A DNA stretch of 64,000 bases from Tetmemena sp. SeJ-2015 (lineage: Eukaryota > Ciliophora > Spirotrichea > Sporadotrichida > Oxytrichidae). The stretch lies in assembly GCA_027382625.1 (NCBI GenBank), contig JAJKFJ010022346.1:62001-126000 (forward strand), in the 5' to 3' direction. Shown here one piece after another: positions 1-13,126 of this stretch. The notes below the pieces were generated by a model. The model ran no database searches. It was not told where the DNA came from and saw nothing but the letters and a program-made list of their open reading frames with translations. Positions within the stretch are counted from its first letter, which is position 1; each line of letters begins with the position of its first letter. A program made the position numbers and the translations under genes.

Positions 1-98
1 GGTTTAAATAAAAACCTTAAGTCTTAAACTGTATCCAATCTTCACCTAGCATTACAAGATGGAACAGGAAAGAGAAATCAAATTAGATTACTAAGTCG

Positions 99-3000
99 AT
101 GTTGAAGAATTTACAAATGAGAAAGAATAGTGGTAAGAGCTCCTAAGCTAACTCTAATTACGAAGTAGACAGATCTTCATCTCAAAATCAACAACTTGAG
201 CTTTCTCGAGGTCAGCTTGAGTAACTATAGCAGATGCATCCTTAGTAATATTTTTCAGCTTAATAGCAGCCCATAAACTTTTATCCTTAGCAATAATTTG
301 GCTCTGATGCTGGCTATTCTATATCAACCCCAAACTTGCACGACCCTCATCTTCTCTCAATGATGCAAGGAGGTAATCTTGATCATCAATAAAGATTAAT
401 GTATATGAGTACCGACTCTAATTAGCATATACCTGCAGGAATTTCTGAGTTAACTCCAATAATTCAGGGTAAAGGCCAAAGAAGATAGCAACAAAATTAA
501 GTAGGAACTGGAAATTTCGACAGTTAAAACTTGCTCTTTACTAGTTAGCAGCTTTAGAAATATGGAGAAATTTAAAGTACAGGACCCTAGAGTATTAAAA
601 ATGCTTAAGGGCTTAGACCTGTAGATAGTCTTTAGAGTCTGCATTTCAACAGCAATTAGCTAGGGAGTTTGAGTTAGAGCAGAGAAGACTTCACCATATT
701 TAGATCCTAGGATAATAACATGATGAGAGGAGTAAATAGTTAGCCTGATTTTGGAGGATAAAATCCTTAGCATATAATGATCGATCCTCAAAATCCTTAG
801 CAATTCCTTTAGCCTTTTGAATATAGATCCCTCTCATCTTTAAATCTGCAGCCAAATCATCTCAATTCAAAAGCTCTTCGAAGCAGATCTGGGAGTTTGG
901 AGCATCAATTGTCTGTAGGCTAGACAGCAGCTCATGGATAAAAACTGAAATCTAATAAGAAGAAAAAGTCCAACAAGAAAACCAAAGTAGCAGAAAAATA
1001 GCACTTCTAAAGAGCTTCTGATCTTTAACCTGTTCAGCTTAATCTTATTAGTCCACAGAAGGGAAGTGCAGCAGAGAGAATTAGAGATAACTCTGGTTCC
1101 AAGACGAGAAAGAGCGGAGAATTAGCAAGAGGAGCTTCACAAGCAATATAGAGAAAGGGAAGTGCTGGTTACAAAAGAAATAACGCAGGTTAGGCATAAA
1201 TATCACAGCCATAATTTTTCTAACAGCCCCTCCTACCTATATCTGCTACCGCATCCTTACCTCAAACTATACCTACATCAGTCACAAACAAGCAACTTAA
1301 AATAAATTAGCAGCAGATAGCTTTCAGTGGTTCTTCTACAACCACAAACAAGCAGCTTCAAAAAGTAAACTTGAGACCAAAATCCGCTGCCGTGCTATCT
1401 TAAAATGCTAATCATCCTGAATTTGTATCTACTCAACAGAACATACCTTTAAGAGAATAGAGACAAAGAGAAATTATGGATCCTTTCCAAGTTGCAATTA
1501 AATATAACGAAGCCTCGACTACAGTGATTAGGTATTTGAAGCAATATCTGGCTAAAATTAAGATAGCAAAGCTACTTCAAGAGAAAAGAGAAGTTGAGAG
1601 AAATCTGCAGCAAATACAGGCTAAATACTGGACATAGTAAAATGCAGCAGGCAAAGCATCTCAAATAAGGAGTAGTGTTGAATCTTTAAGAAGTAATGGA
1701 TAAAATTCTATTAAGCAACTATTCACAAATGAGTAGTAGAACATGCTACAGTTCAATAATAACATACAAATACTAGATGAGGAATCTAAAGGAGATGCAA
1801 AGCTTTATGCAAGTATTTAGAGCAACAAGAATAATGCTGATATAGCTCCTAATGCTCAAGTGAGATAATCGCAAGATTTAAGAAAGTTTTTATCTTTTTT
1901 TATAGATTCTCAAAAGTCAAAACTCTCATCTTCAGAATAGAATTTCAGAGCTCTCCTTGCCAAAGAAGCTCAAGAAGCTAAAGACATAACAATCTTAGTA
2001 AATTTCGTAGAAGCCATCTCGACCTTAGTCTTCAGAAATCCATAAAAACTATTTAATTATAATTAAACTAAGCCCCTGTAACTCAAAAGGTTCAGAGAAT
2101 AGGCAGTGCAGGAGCTAATCAGTCAAAATCTTCAGGCCTGCATCAAGGCCCATCTTCACAACAAGATCTTGCACAAAGTGATAAAAGCAGTAATTTAAAC
2201 ACCTAGGTGTAATAGAACCAGTAGCATATCATGTCATCTTCTTAGGGATTCAAGATGTAAGAGCGCAGAGGTTCCCAACAAAGTGCAGCTACTACTGGAA
2301 GTTAAAAACTGCAAAATCTTAATTAGCAAAATCAAGCCTAAGCTAATTAGAAGCAGCTATAAAAGCAGAGATAACCTTAAATTGAAGAAGTTAAGCAGCA
2401 AACAATTTAGAGCAGGTAACTTGAGCAAGAGATTCCAAAGATAAGCAGGAATCTTAATGACTAGTTCAAATATTAGAAATTGTTTTAGTGCTAGTTCGAC
2501 TCTATGGCTTCAATTAACAAGCTATCAGAGGAGCTCAATTTCAGAAAGGAGATGAATAACAAGGATTCTAATAACAAGAATGACTCATTCCTTAAATCAC
2601 TCATACTTAATGAATCATATCATAATCACCTGCAAAATCAGAGACCTTCTCTATCAGGATAGCAGCAACAGATTCAGCCGACTAAGAGATCTAATAGTGA
2701 TAAAAGATAAGAGTAGCCTAATCTTTAAAGTTAAGGAGGAAATACTATTTATAGTGAAAAATATTTATACAAGTTCTCATATCCTCGGAAGCGATGAAAG
2801 AGATATGTCATGGTAGTTTGATCGACGATCATTTTAAGAGTAGTATGTTCCACTTCCAGCTATGCCTATAGTTCATTCTTAAGCTCCTGCAGATTAGAGC
2901 AAGTCACACATTTTACAAGAAGAATCCAAAAGGTAAACTATAGAAGCTATTCACGCACAGGGAACAAATGATTTTATCTTTTTTCTTTTAATAAGCAAGC

Positions 3001-6000
3001 TTCAATTCCCACAGTTTAGGCTGATAAATAGGATCAGTATCTCTTGAATCTTGCAAAGAAGACTGAGCTTGGTAAATAAGAGCTTAAAAAGTATCAAGAC
3101 AAACTCTATTTGTCACCTGCAAGCTAGAAGAAGAAATTAGAGCTTGAGAAATGGGTAGAGCGCTAGGAATATAAAATCGAAGGCAAGAGAAGTGGCACTC
3201 ATAATGATTCTAACATGAGTGACTTGATTTCAAAGATGCAAATGGATATCGATCTCACTAAGAGGAAGATAACTCGGGATCTGCGGCTTTAAATCATGGA
3301 AATAACAGCGCTAGGAAGGAAAGCAATATCCATTATCACCTATTATGTTAATCTAAATTTAAAACTGTGAGTTTACTTCGTTGAGATTTAATGTCTCTCA
3401 CGAAATATCTCAAATAGATATGTCTCTTGGTCACATATCAAACATAAGTCTAAATGCAACTCCGAGAGTCCAAGGCAATTAGATAGTACCTTCTCATGGG
3501 CCAGTTGTAGCAAGCGTCTTGAATAACTCAAACAGCTTAAATAACAGAAGTCAGTCAGTTGACTAATAAAGCTCCAAAGTAGGGCCAAACTAAATTTAAT
3601 ATTATAGAGTTAATTAAAATTAAACAGAAAGTTATTCGACTATAAACTGGCAGCTGCAGCAACAGGCAATAACTTAAGATGTTTTTATCTATAAACTCAG
3701 TTCCTACTAAATCTAACATCCAAACAAAATAATAACTAGGTGAACCTCTAACAAACAAACAATCTTTAAAATCTCAAACTGAAAATATAGGTAAAAATAA
3801 ATCTGACCTCAGCAGCAGCAATAGCTTAGCGAGAGAAGAGAGCATAAGAAGTAGAGTATCTAATTTTGTCTAAAATAATCCTAGTCAAACTTCAAGCAAG
3901 AGAATATATAGATTTATTCTTTATTATGACAGAGAAGCATTAAATCTGACTAGAATAGATCTTTGAATGAGGAAATTTTGCAATAGAGAAAATCCCTTAT
4001 TTCAGAAAAAGATTTGGCAGCACCAGGTTTGAACTTGCAAGCATATGAAAATCATTCTATGAGAGATGACGATCCAGATGAGAGAAGCAATATATTTAAG
4101 AATGACACCTCAGAGTCCAGAACTCCTTAAGAATTCAGCAAAACTTCTAAGCAAGAGGACCTTGCTAGACACAGTGACCTATTCCAGAAGTAGAAAAGTT
4201 AAGGAGCTAAGAGTTAGAATCAGCATAGTGCCTCTCAAAGGTTCAGAGAAAGCGATATAATCACATCATCAAACGCAGATGATACCTATCCAGTGGATGA
4301 AGACTAACTATGCTAAAAAATTTATAATTTCTAACTTCATGGACTACCATCAGGGATAAATCCTGATGATGATCAAGAGAACGAGAGTTTGTCAAAGATG
4401 GAGCCTCCTTAATTCTAGTCTCCTACGATGAGCGCTATCTCTCCAAACCAATAGATGAGAGACTATTTCTCTGAAGAAGATGAAAAGAATGCTCCTCCCA
4501 CACATCCTAGTTAATAACTTAGCGGAAATCTAAGACCTTTCAGCTTGAACAAGTTAGAGTTTAACTCAAGCCAAAATGAAATCGAAGAGGAGAAAGTAGT
4601 AACTGGAGACAAAGATAAGAAAGCCAGCACCAATTAAAACCTTAGCTCTTTACTAGTTGGTGATAGATAAAATGTAGGCTAAGTTAACTTTAGTGGCTCT
4701 GACAGTGAAAGAGAATACACTAATGCTTTCCTTGCCTTAAAAGAGCCTGAACATCCAATCACACTTGCTCATTTATAGTGAATATAGTTTTTTAATAACT
4801 TGAAAAGGTTAAGTAGATTAGAGAAAAGGAGGAGAGAGAAGCTCATACTGAAATTTTAACAGACTATATCTTAACTCTTCTAGTGGAGTAAATGAAGTAT
4901 AATATGTTCCCTAAGAGAGCTGTCATAATGAAATCTCCATCTAAAGGAGGTAGCTTGAACGGAGACGACAGCGTGAATCACACTTTACTGGATAGCTATA
5001 ACTCTGAGGGATTAGTGGGACCTCAAGACATACCTAATTCATTAGTTGATGAGTTCATACTCTAAAAGTTAGCCCAAAATTTTACGTATTATAATGAAAG
5101 AATTTAATGATAAGGTAGGATGAGATGTCAGATCGCAAGCCTGATGGAAAGCCTGCAAATAAGTAGGACTAAAACGAACCTTCAATGTTTGATCCAGATC
5201 GTAGTCCAAATGGAGAGGACTAATCTCCTTCTCTGCACAGCACTACTCCAGGCCAGCCAGGGAAATCAAGCCCTACTATATCTGTTCCCAAGAAAAAGAA
5301 AGTTAGGGGCATCAAGACCACTATGAGAGTAGTTGATCAATATGTGGCTCAAGTATTTGGAAAAGTCAAGGAAAATGAAGATGAATTCGTAGAAAATCTA
5401 TCAACACCTCTTAACAAAGATCCTCTTGAGATTCTATTGCATCTTCAAAATGCTGTATTCGAGGGAGAAATGGAGGCAGCAGTCGCATATTAACAATCAG
5501 TTCTGCCAGTTGACTTGTATTTAGACTTAGAAAGAAAGAAGTCTGATGTCTAAGTACAGGATGCTTAAAGTGATGACGAAGCAGCAGCTGAGATAGTAAT
5601 GAATAAGTCTATGATGGGAGAATGGGAAAATATACACAATAAAGTAATATTTGATGGCATAAACGAGGCTCTGGATAACTACAGACCGTATGGGTTGCGT
5701 GGCCCGCCCATGCCTTGGAGCTAGCAGACTCGTACTCTCACCTATAAAAATGGTCAGCAAGTGAAATATAATAAGTTGTAGTAATTTAAGTTGACTCAGT
5801 GTTGAAATAAGTACGACTAAAGGTGATGGAGTGGGCAAGAACATTTGCAGGTGCTTTGCCTTGCAGTGAGCTACTTCTAGAGTACGGTATAAAGGGTCCA
5901 TTAGATGAAGATAAGCTAACCCTATTGAGAGAAGAGAGACTTGCCAAATAAGTTAATGGGTTATTTATTTTTCTTTGCCCTAGTACTCGCAGCGGAGATT

Positions 6001-6327
6001 GAAGAGAACGAGCTAACTAAATTATTTATATATCTGGATTAAATATAATAAGTTAGAGCAACTCTGGACAGACTACGAGTATGAGGAAACCAACTATTTT
6101 TAACTCAAATATAAATCAAATTAATTAAAGTGAGGAAACACAGAGTAAGCTTGATGTAGCTGATATGATTCTTGAGTTCCTTGCTGAAGAGGTGGCAAGA
6201 GACCTCAATAATATTCAGTAAAGTCGGTAAGGCAAGCCATCTGCTGGGGAAACTTCAGCTACAGCTGATACTACTGAAATTGGTGTTTCCAGTCAGAATA
6301 TTTTTAAAGTTTTAAATAAGTTTTGAA
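99..6327 (+). CDS. Large Gln-rich coiled-coil protein with DUF4378/CEP350-like C-terminal region
   Basis: This is a long reading frame with TAA and TAG read as Gln, from ATG 99 to TGA near 6325. The N-terminal part is rich in Gln, Asn and Ser. The middle is charged and coiled-coil-like (about 1470-1650 and 3020-3340). The last 1.2 kb encodes a more ordered region with an acidic segment containing FDGINEALDNYRPYG, then REERLAK and ADMILEFLAEEVARDL. That spacing resembles the C-terminal domain of DUF4378 or CEP350-type microtubule and centrosome proteins, but the match is from memory and weak. The frame is broken by a likely 38-nt intron (1998-2035) and tiny IESs at 2746 and 2972. More frame changes near 3300, 3760, 4790, 5100, 5800 and 5960 were not all resolved. 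Two adjacent genes cannot be excluded. Confidence 0.6.
1998..2035 (+). other. Short spliceosomal intron (inferred)
   Basis: A GT...AG segment of 38 nt lies between two long open frames. Removing it at phase 0 joins the upstream frame to the downstream Gln-rich frame without a TGA. Pointer-type repeats are not evident, so an intron is preferred over an IES. Confidence 0.55.
2746..2769 (+). other. 16-bp IES with pointer TATTTATA
   Basis: The 8-bp word TATTTATA occurs at 2746-2753 and 2762-2769. Deleting one 16-bp unit joins the frame ending GGNTIY to the frame continuing TSSHILGSDERDM, with no stop. Without the deletion the upstream frame hits TGA within about 30 bases. Confidence 0.75.
2972..2990 (+). 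other. 14-bp IES with pointer TTTTA
   Basis: TTTTA occurs at 2972-2976 and 2986-2990. Removing one 14-bp unit joins the frame ending AQGTNDF to the frame starting NKQASIPTVQ. This is among the shortest interruptions in the window; a sequencing artefact is unlikely because the unit is flanked by an exact repeat. Confidence 0.65.
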
Positions 6328-7610
6328 TACTGGCATTCACAATCTATCTAATTGATGAAGAAGCGGAATTCAAAGACAATTATAATTAGAAGAAGAACCA
6401 TTACAATTTTTGTTTATTTTATTCAATAGAGTAATTAGCTTTTACCTATTTTTTATTTTCCATTCGAGATGAAACTGTAATGAAATTTCTAGTGGATTAA
6501 AAGTATTAGAGATAAATTATCATTCCATTTAAGAGCTCGATATACTATTGTGAAAGGTGAGGCTGTATTGATTGTCTTCTCTTTCTTGATCTGATAATAT
6601 ATTGCCTCTATTCTCACGTAATTACTCATTATGATTTTCATTGAATAAGTGCTTATTATTTTTAGTCTTTAAATTCAAAAGCTTAGCATTCTAATCCATA
6701 TACTCTCTGCTTGACTTAATTTTTTGTGAGTCAGAAAGGTTATGTTGAATGTTGTTCTATTATATGATGAATACGAATGAAAAATCGTCAATCGTATGTT
6801 TTAAAATACATTTGAAACCTATTTAAAAATATCAGTGATATATTTGTCTTATTTAAATAATGCTTTCATTCCAAAATTTAAATAAAATGAAAGGAGAGAG
6901 TCGACTTTAAAAAGCGCAAGAACTCATTCAGAATAATAAGTTTTTTGCCAAATCTAATTAAACTTCAATCAGGTAAACCATTTTGATCATTCATATATTA
7001 TTGGTAATTGAACCAAGTTTACTGTGAGAATGACTAATTGTTTTTTTCATTTCCATATTCCTTTCTATTTTAATTTTCTTGGGTTTTCTGAAAAGGTGCA
7101 AAACCTCAAAACAGTAAGTCGTTAAGGCAAGCCATTGCTGGGGAAACTTCAGCTACGCTGATACTACTGAAATTGGTGTTTCGTCAGAATATTTTAAGTG
7201 TTAAATAAGTTTTAAATACTGGATTCACAATTATCTAATTATGAAAACGTAAGATTTGAAGAAGAATCATTACAATTTTTGACTTTTAATATAGAAAAAT
7301 CAAACTTTTACTTAAACTATTTAAATATACATTCGTATGAAGAAATGAAACTTCTAGTGAATAAAAGTGATAGAAATAAATTATCTCATTTAACTTGTAT
7401 CTATTTAAATTCTGATGTTGTCTTCTCTTTCTGACAACATATTATCTCTATTCTCACGTAATTACTCATTATGATTTTCATTGAATAAGTGCTTGTTATT
7501 TTTAGTCTTTAAATTCAAAAGCTTAGCATTCTAATCCATATAATCCCTGCTTACTTAATTTTTTGTGAGTCAGAAAGGTTATGTTGAATATTGTCTATTA
7601 ATTATGTTTT
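6220..7610. repeat. Tandem duplication of the upstream gene's 3' end and its flank
   Basis: About 540 bp at 6220-6770 (last coding bases, stop and 3' flank of the first gene) recur at about 7105-7605. Shared stretches include the coding part around GGCAAGCCAT and GGGGAAACTTCAGCTAC, and the flank TCTCACGTAATTACTCATTA. The second copy has many small deletions and substitutions. Between the copies, 6780-7105 is AT-rich with no gene seen. Confidence 0.85.
7106..7225 (+). pseudogene. Decayed copy of the large gene's C-terminal exon
   Basis: This is the coding part of the second duplicate. Compared with 6218-6330 it has lost single bases or pairs at several places, so the frame is destroyed, and the stop TGA has become TAA (Gln). 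It carries no usable start. It is best read as a germline relic of a tandem duplication. Confidence 0.7.
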
Positions 7611-10600
7611 ATGGTGTCTTCGTTTTTAGTTGGACTTTGATATGTTTGACTTTCTATCTTTAGGCGAAGAAGTGTAGCCTACTATTTGTTTATAGCTCTT
7701 ATCAACTCTTAGACCTTGACACTCTCCCCGTAAACTATGCTGTTCAGATTATTCTTAAAAATAAGTCGCTGCTCTATCTCAAACCAATCCTTCTCTCGCT
7801 AACTCCAACTGCAGTCTTAGGCCTTTACTATAAATTAAATATGTATAGATTACATCGTGCTTATATTTCTTAGGAGTGAGAGACTTTCTCAAATTATTAG
7901 ACTTAAGAAATGGAGATCTTGTCCTCTCTTTTATTGAAGATTTAGTCTATGAAAAAACCTAAACACTTTTCTTTCCTGAGGAGAAAAGATTCGAAGCTCT
8001 AGTCTTAGATAAGGTCTGATGATATTTTTTACGATTGGTAGATTAATCTGTTGTGGGGCTTTGCTTATTGAAACTATCTCTGGGCTATCTAACTAAGTGC
8101 CCGCAGCTTGTATCCCTAATTGGGCTTTGAATTTAGGATTTACTATAATGGGAAGCGTCTTTTGAGGTAGCAATTAATTATTTATTGGGAGTAAGGTCCT
8201 TTCTTTATCTCTCAAGCTCATTTATCTTCTCTAGTTTGCTGCATTGAAGTAATTTTTATCAATAAAAGTGCTAAAATAATAATTATTTTCATGATTTACA
8301 TAATGATAGATCGGGTTTTGCATAACTATCTCAAATTCTACTTCTTCTGGGATATTAATTTGCATCCCTACAGAATTGGTATTTGCGAAACTCTCAAATC
8401 CTTGACACATTTTGGTCTCTACCACCATTTATTTTCCTCCCATTTGTTAACTCTTCTTTTTAGTTTCTTGAATATCTTATATTGTTCTGCGTAATTAAAC
8501 GATCTTTGAGATTTCTTCTAAAGGTAATGCTAACAAAGGTCGCTCTGAGGTTTGATAAGCAGCAACTTTATTCTTATAATATCTGAGATGAGTTCTAGTT
8601 AATTAAATCCATCTGAGTTGATATTTGAAGTTTCCCTCTATATGAGATTTATTGGATGGACAGAGCTTGAGGATTTCCATTTCTTTTATGATTATATTTT
8701 ATGAGTCTTTAATCTTTCGCTCTGTTTGTTGAAATTACGAGCTAAGAATTTTCTTAGCAATAGAATTTTGTGCTAAAGTGTACTTTTGTGGGGTATTTAA
8801 ACTGACTTCTTAAATTTGATGATACTCACAAGCTGCTGACGTCTGTCTTTGCTCGTACTTTTCTAATTTGATTAATTCATTCTTTTCTGAGTCCCTCGTC
8901 AAATTTAATGAAAATATATTTATAATATCTCTCGTTTAGAAGTAACTTTGTTATGGAGAGAACTTAAGCTAGAAGCATTAGAAAGTATTAATTACTGTTT
9001 TTAGCTCTTTATGGATTCAGATTCTAAGTCTATTTCATCATCTCTGACACTCTCATCTTGATCCCATTTCCCATCTTCCTTTTATTTACTTGATTCTGTG
9101 TATTTCTTTTGATACTTTGTCAGAAATTTAGAGTCGAATAAAGACCGCTACAGAGTCTCAAAGTTTTCATCACATTAAAAAACAAGCATTGTATGTGTAT
9201 TTCATCCCCTTCATCCATACCATTTAAGATGCTCATTTATAAGTTAACGTGCTCAGATCTTAGGTTTGCAGGATTAATTTAAGAAATGGGATAATCGAAT
9301 GGCCTTTCAACTGTATTCTAGGACTAAAGCATGCTCTCTTACTAAGTGTGCATATTTTCATCACTTCCATCTGCGAAAGTAAATTATTTCTAGTGACATT
9401 GATCACTCTTGTTCATATCTTTTCTAGCATTCAAGTTTCTATTCCACACCTTAGTTGAGGGAATCACTTAGGATATGTTAGTTGAACTTAAGATTAAGTT
9501 GAGAAGAGGTTATGCTCTAACGAGATGAGCTGGGTGATTCAAAATACTAGATGTTTATTCTATCTCCAACTGTGTAATCATTCGAGTCCTTAGAATAATC
9601 GTTTCCTCTTTACTGCCTCTCTCGTTTCGATTTGGTATGGACCCTGCCTGGGCTCTCAAGTAAGTTTAGGTTATAAGAGGAAGATTAGGGAGTTGAATTC
9701 TTGTACAGATCTAAAAAAGAGGGATTACTCTAGAGATAGCGCTAAGAAGAGGAGCCTGTCCCTTCTGGATTAAAATCTTCTCTTCAAAACTCCGCAGCAA
9801 TTTGTCTTTTAGTTTAACTAGTTGCCCATTAAATAAATAAATTATACTTCAAACTTAAATTCATAAAGAGAAAATGAGCTAGAAATTTGACAAAATGAGA
9901 TAACTTCAAATGTTTTTTAGATCTATACTTCCCCTTTTTCCAACTACCCTTGTTGTGGCTACCTTTTTATCTTCTCCTGTTCTAGCTACATCTGCTTGAG
10001 AATTCTCTGGATTTATTTTGAGAGTAAATACAGGACTTAGTTTCCTTGCCTTGAGCTGCTTGTTGATTTTATCTCCAGCTATCTAGAACATCTAAACTTT
10101 GTTTATCATGTCTAACAATCGAGATTCTCGTTGCATATCCTCATATTTAAAACTAATTATAGAAAATCATGCTGCTATTATTACTACTGAAGGAATTAAT
10201 GCTGTTGATAACTCATTTGCTAGAATTAGAAAGGCGACTTGCCTTTTGAATTGTTGATAAGAGGAGATTGAGAGTTCTATACAAGGATTAAACTAGTTCC
10301 TTATAAAATCTTAAGAACATATAAAATATTTAAATTCCTTGAGGACTGGTTCTTCCTACTGTTGTGGAAGCATTTGTTTGCTTTGATTGATTGTGGGTAT
10401 TTGGAGAACCCCTGATATCGCTGTTATATTTTTTTAATTCATAGTCTGCAGAAGGAGAAGCGAAATGGTAACTTTGCTAGTGTTGCTTTGAAGAAGGTAC
10501 TTCTAAAGTGCCCATAGTTGCGTATTAAGGATCCCTCATTAAACTCTAATTATGAAATATGACTCATTAAAGAACGATTATTAGCTTCTTGAATGAAACT

Positions 10601-10995
10601 ATCTTGGCCGCTACCTCCAATTATACCAACTGTGCCACTCTCTTAAGTTCTGTTTCTCTGGCCCTTTACTCCAATTTTTGGCAAAGAGAAATTAGGTTGC
10701 TCACCAAAGAGAGCTCTTACCCTTCCCTCGCTTGGAAAAGGAATCAAGTTTTTCACCAAGGTAGATCGAGTATAGTACTTGTAGAAATTTAAACATATAC
10801 TGCATATATTTTATACTTGTTTTTCCCATTTGGTAAAGCTTATGGAGGCATATTAGCTCCTACTAACTCTGGACTAGTGTTGTGATCTCCCCTCCCAGGT
10901 GAAACTCTTTTAGCAATCTTGGACTTTATATCAATGGCATCTTTTCCAGATTCCAAAAACGAGAATCTGCTCAAGAATTCCCTCTCATATGTAAA
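7580..10995 (-). CDS. Hypothetical low-complexity Gln/Asn/Ser-rich protein (interrupted)
   Basis: The complement carries a chain of open segments with Gln coded by TAA and TAG. They include FTYEREFLSRFSFLESGKDA (about 10970), KIGVKGQRNR (about 10680), a Gln-rich tract (about 10200), MINKVQMFQIAGDKINKQLK (about 10100), NSVGMQINIPEEVEFEIVMQ (about 8370) and DWFEIEQRLIFKNN (about 7760). The segments change frame repeatedly, so introns or IESs are expected but were not all resolved. Start and stop are uncertain. No known domain is recognised. The 3' end runs into the decayed duplication. It diverges from the NDUFA5-like gene at 11030. Confidence 0.45.
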
Positions 10996-11029
10996 TGCAA
11001 TCTAGGAATATAATAATAAATAATTATAA

Positions 11030-11841
11030 ATGTTGTCTAAAATGTTCATGAGAGGTCTTGTGCTTTCAAGAGCCACCTCCTCAGTTCCTTTGATGGGAGT
11101 TGCTGCCATGCGTGGCTTCAGACATGAATTCTAAAACCCATACAAGCATGACCCCACTCAGCTGTCAGAGTACGAGAGACAAGCACAATCCGAGAAGCCA
11201 ATCTGGGACAGAGTCTTCGACTACAAAAAGTATATGGAGCATGACGGTCCTCTTAAGGTAAGACAAGATGAGATAATAATCAATATTCTTCATTAATTTG
11301 AACTTCTGCATAACAACCCTGTTACTAGATGTCAACTGGTATCGCTTATCTTGATGTTGAGCCTTTCCCCAGAATGAAGCTGATGAAGCTTTACTACCTC
11401 ACTCTCGAAGAGCTTAAAGATCTTCCTGACAAATATGGTAAGTCCACTCTTTCTTAATTCGATTTTATCACTGACCGAACTAAGCTGATAATTATGATAG
11501 GATATAAATTCTTGTGCCAAGAGTTAACTCGCTTCCGCATGAAGACAGTTGATGAGAATCGCTCAATCCGTACTATCGAGGAGAAAGTAGCCTTCGGTAT
11601 TATTGAAGAGTTGATTGTTCAGGCTCACAACGAACTCAAGCTCATTAGACTTATGAAGAGATGGAGACCATGGGAAGACCAATACCCAGAGGACGAGGAT
11701 GAGGCAACTATGGTCGACATGCTCAGATTTAACGCTGAGAACCCTTTCACTCACCCCAACGAGCGCTTCGATAACATGAGAACCAACAGACCAATCAGAA
11801 AGGCAACTGCAGGAGTTCATCAACCTACAGATCAACAGTGA
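11030..11841 (+). CDS. NDUFA5: NADH dehydrogenase (complex I) subunit NDUFA5-like, mitochondrial
   Basis: This is an accessory subunit of the respiratory complex I peripheral arm. There are three exons: 11030-11257, 11329-11437 and 11501-11841, with GT-AG introns of 71 and 63 nt. The first 25 or so residues are Arg/Ser-rich without acids, like a mitochondrial targeting peptide. The core aligns by eye with the NDUFA5 family: a TGIAYLDVEP-like start, then LYYLTLEELKDLPDKYGYK, and near the end EELIVQAHNELKLIRLMKRW followed by P-W-E. In-frame TAA encodes Gln in the EFQNPYKHD segment. The protein is longer than animal homologues at both ends, as is common in ciliates. It ends at TGA 11839. No IES was seen. 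Confidence 0.85.
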
Positions 11842-12060
11842 GGAAAGGTGCTCTTCTCTTAATGAGATTGATGGTTGATTATCCTTCTTCTCATTCTTAT
11901 TTAAACTCATACTATTTTTACATCACTCTGATCCCGATAATTTATCATAGATGCCATACATGAAATGATCATTATTTAAATGATTATATGAATAGACATT
12001 AATTTTTGTTCAAAGTATTGTCTTGTTAAACTCTAAATATAAATTTCCCTCTTTAATAAA

Positions 12061-12605
12061 ATGGAAGCAAGTTCACCCATTTAATAAACCTCTACAGTAC
12101 CTTTACATGCAAAACGACCGGGAGTTGGGCTTGGAGTAATGCTTTTGAATGAACAAGATGAAATAATAGCTTCTATAAGACAGGGTGTAAATGACCCTTA
12201 GAAAGGTAGATATGCTTTCCCTGGAGGGCATTTGGAATATCAAGAAACTCTAGAGGAATGTGTTCTTAGAGAACTGGAAGAAGAATGCGGGATAAAAAAA
12301 GAGGATATCGCTCCTGAGAGAATCAAATTTATTGGAATGGTAAATGCAAGAGAGCCAGAGATTGGCTACCACTACATCACCATATTCATTTAATTTAAAT
12401 ACTAAATCTCTTATTCATGTGCATAAGTGTAAAGAAGAACGAATTCTAACTTTAAAATTGTGAGCCAGACAAACACGGAGATTGGGAGTGGATTAAGTGG
12501 GACACATTTGTGGGCTTTGATAACTTGTTTGCTCCTTTCAAATTCTTCTTTGAGAAAGGGTTCAAAGAATTAGATGCTATCAAAAGATAAACAGGAATAG
12601 CTTGA
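12061..12605 (+). CDS. Nudix hydrolase (NUDT15/MTH2-like)
   Basis: This protein is predicted to hydrolyse nucleoside diphosphate derivatives such as oxidised nucleotides. The full Nudix signature is visible: GGHLEYQETLEECVLRELEE followed by ECGI, fitting GX5EX7REUXEEXGU. It is preceded by RPGVGLGVMLLN and followed by FIGMVNAREPEIGYHYITIF, the pattern of the NUDT15 subgroup. A short GT-AG segment (12427-12464, phase 0) separates this from the C-terminal part with WEWIKWDTF and LFAPFKFFFEKGF. An IES there is the alternative. TAA and TAG serve as Gln. It ends at TGA 12603, about 95 bp before the KATNAL2 middle segment. Confidence 0.88.
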
Positions 12606-12662
12606 TATCAAACAAGAAATTGAGCTTTCTCTCCTTGAAATTTAATTAAGATTATTTAGCTA

Positions 12663-13067
<405 letters not shown>

Positions 13068-13116
13068 TTAAAAAATTGCTGCCACTATAAATTTAGTTTC
13101 TATAGATTTAAATATG

Positions 13117-13126
13117 CAAGTCTCAA
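13117..13126 (-). repeat. Pointer TTGAGACTTG (SF3A3 segment 1/2 join)
   Basis: The same 10-bp word is at 44981-44990 on the plus strand. Overlap gives KRVAHLET followed by [20 protein letters not shown] in one frame. Without the join, segment 1 runs into non-conserved sequence. Confidence 0.93.
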
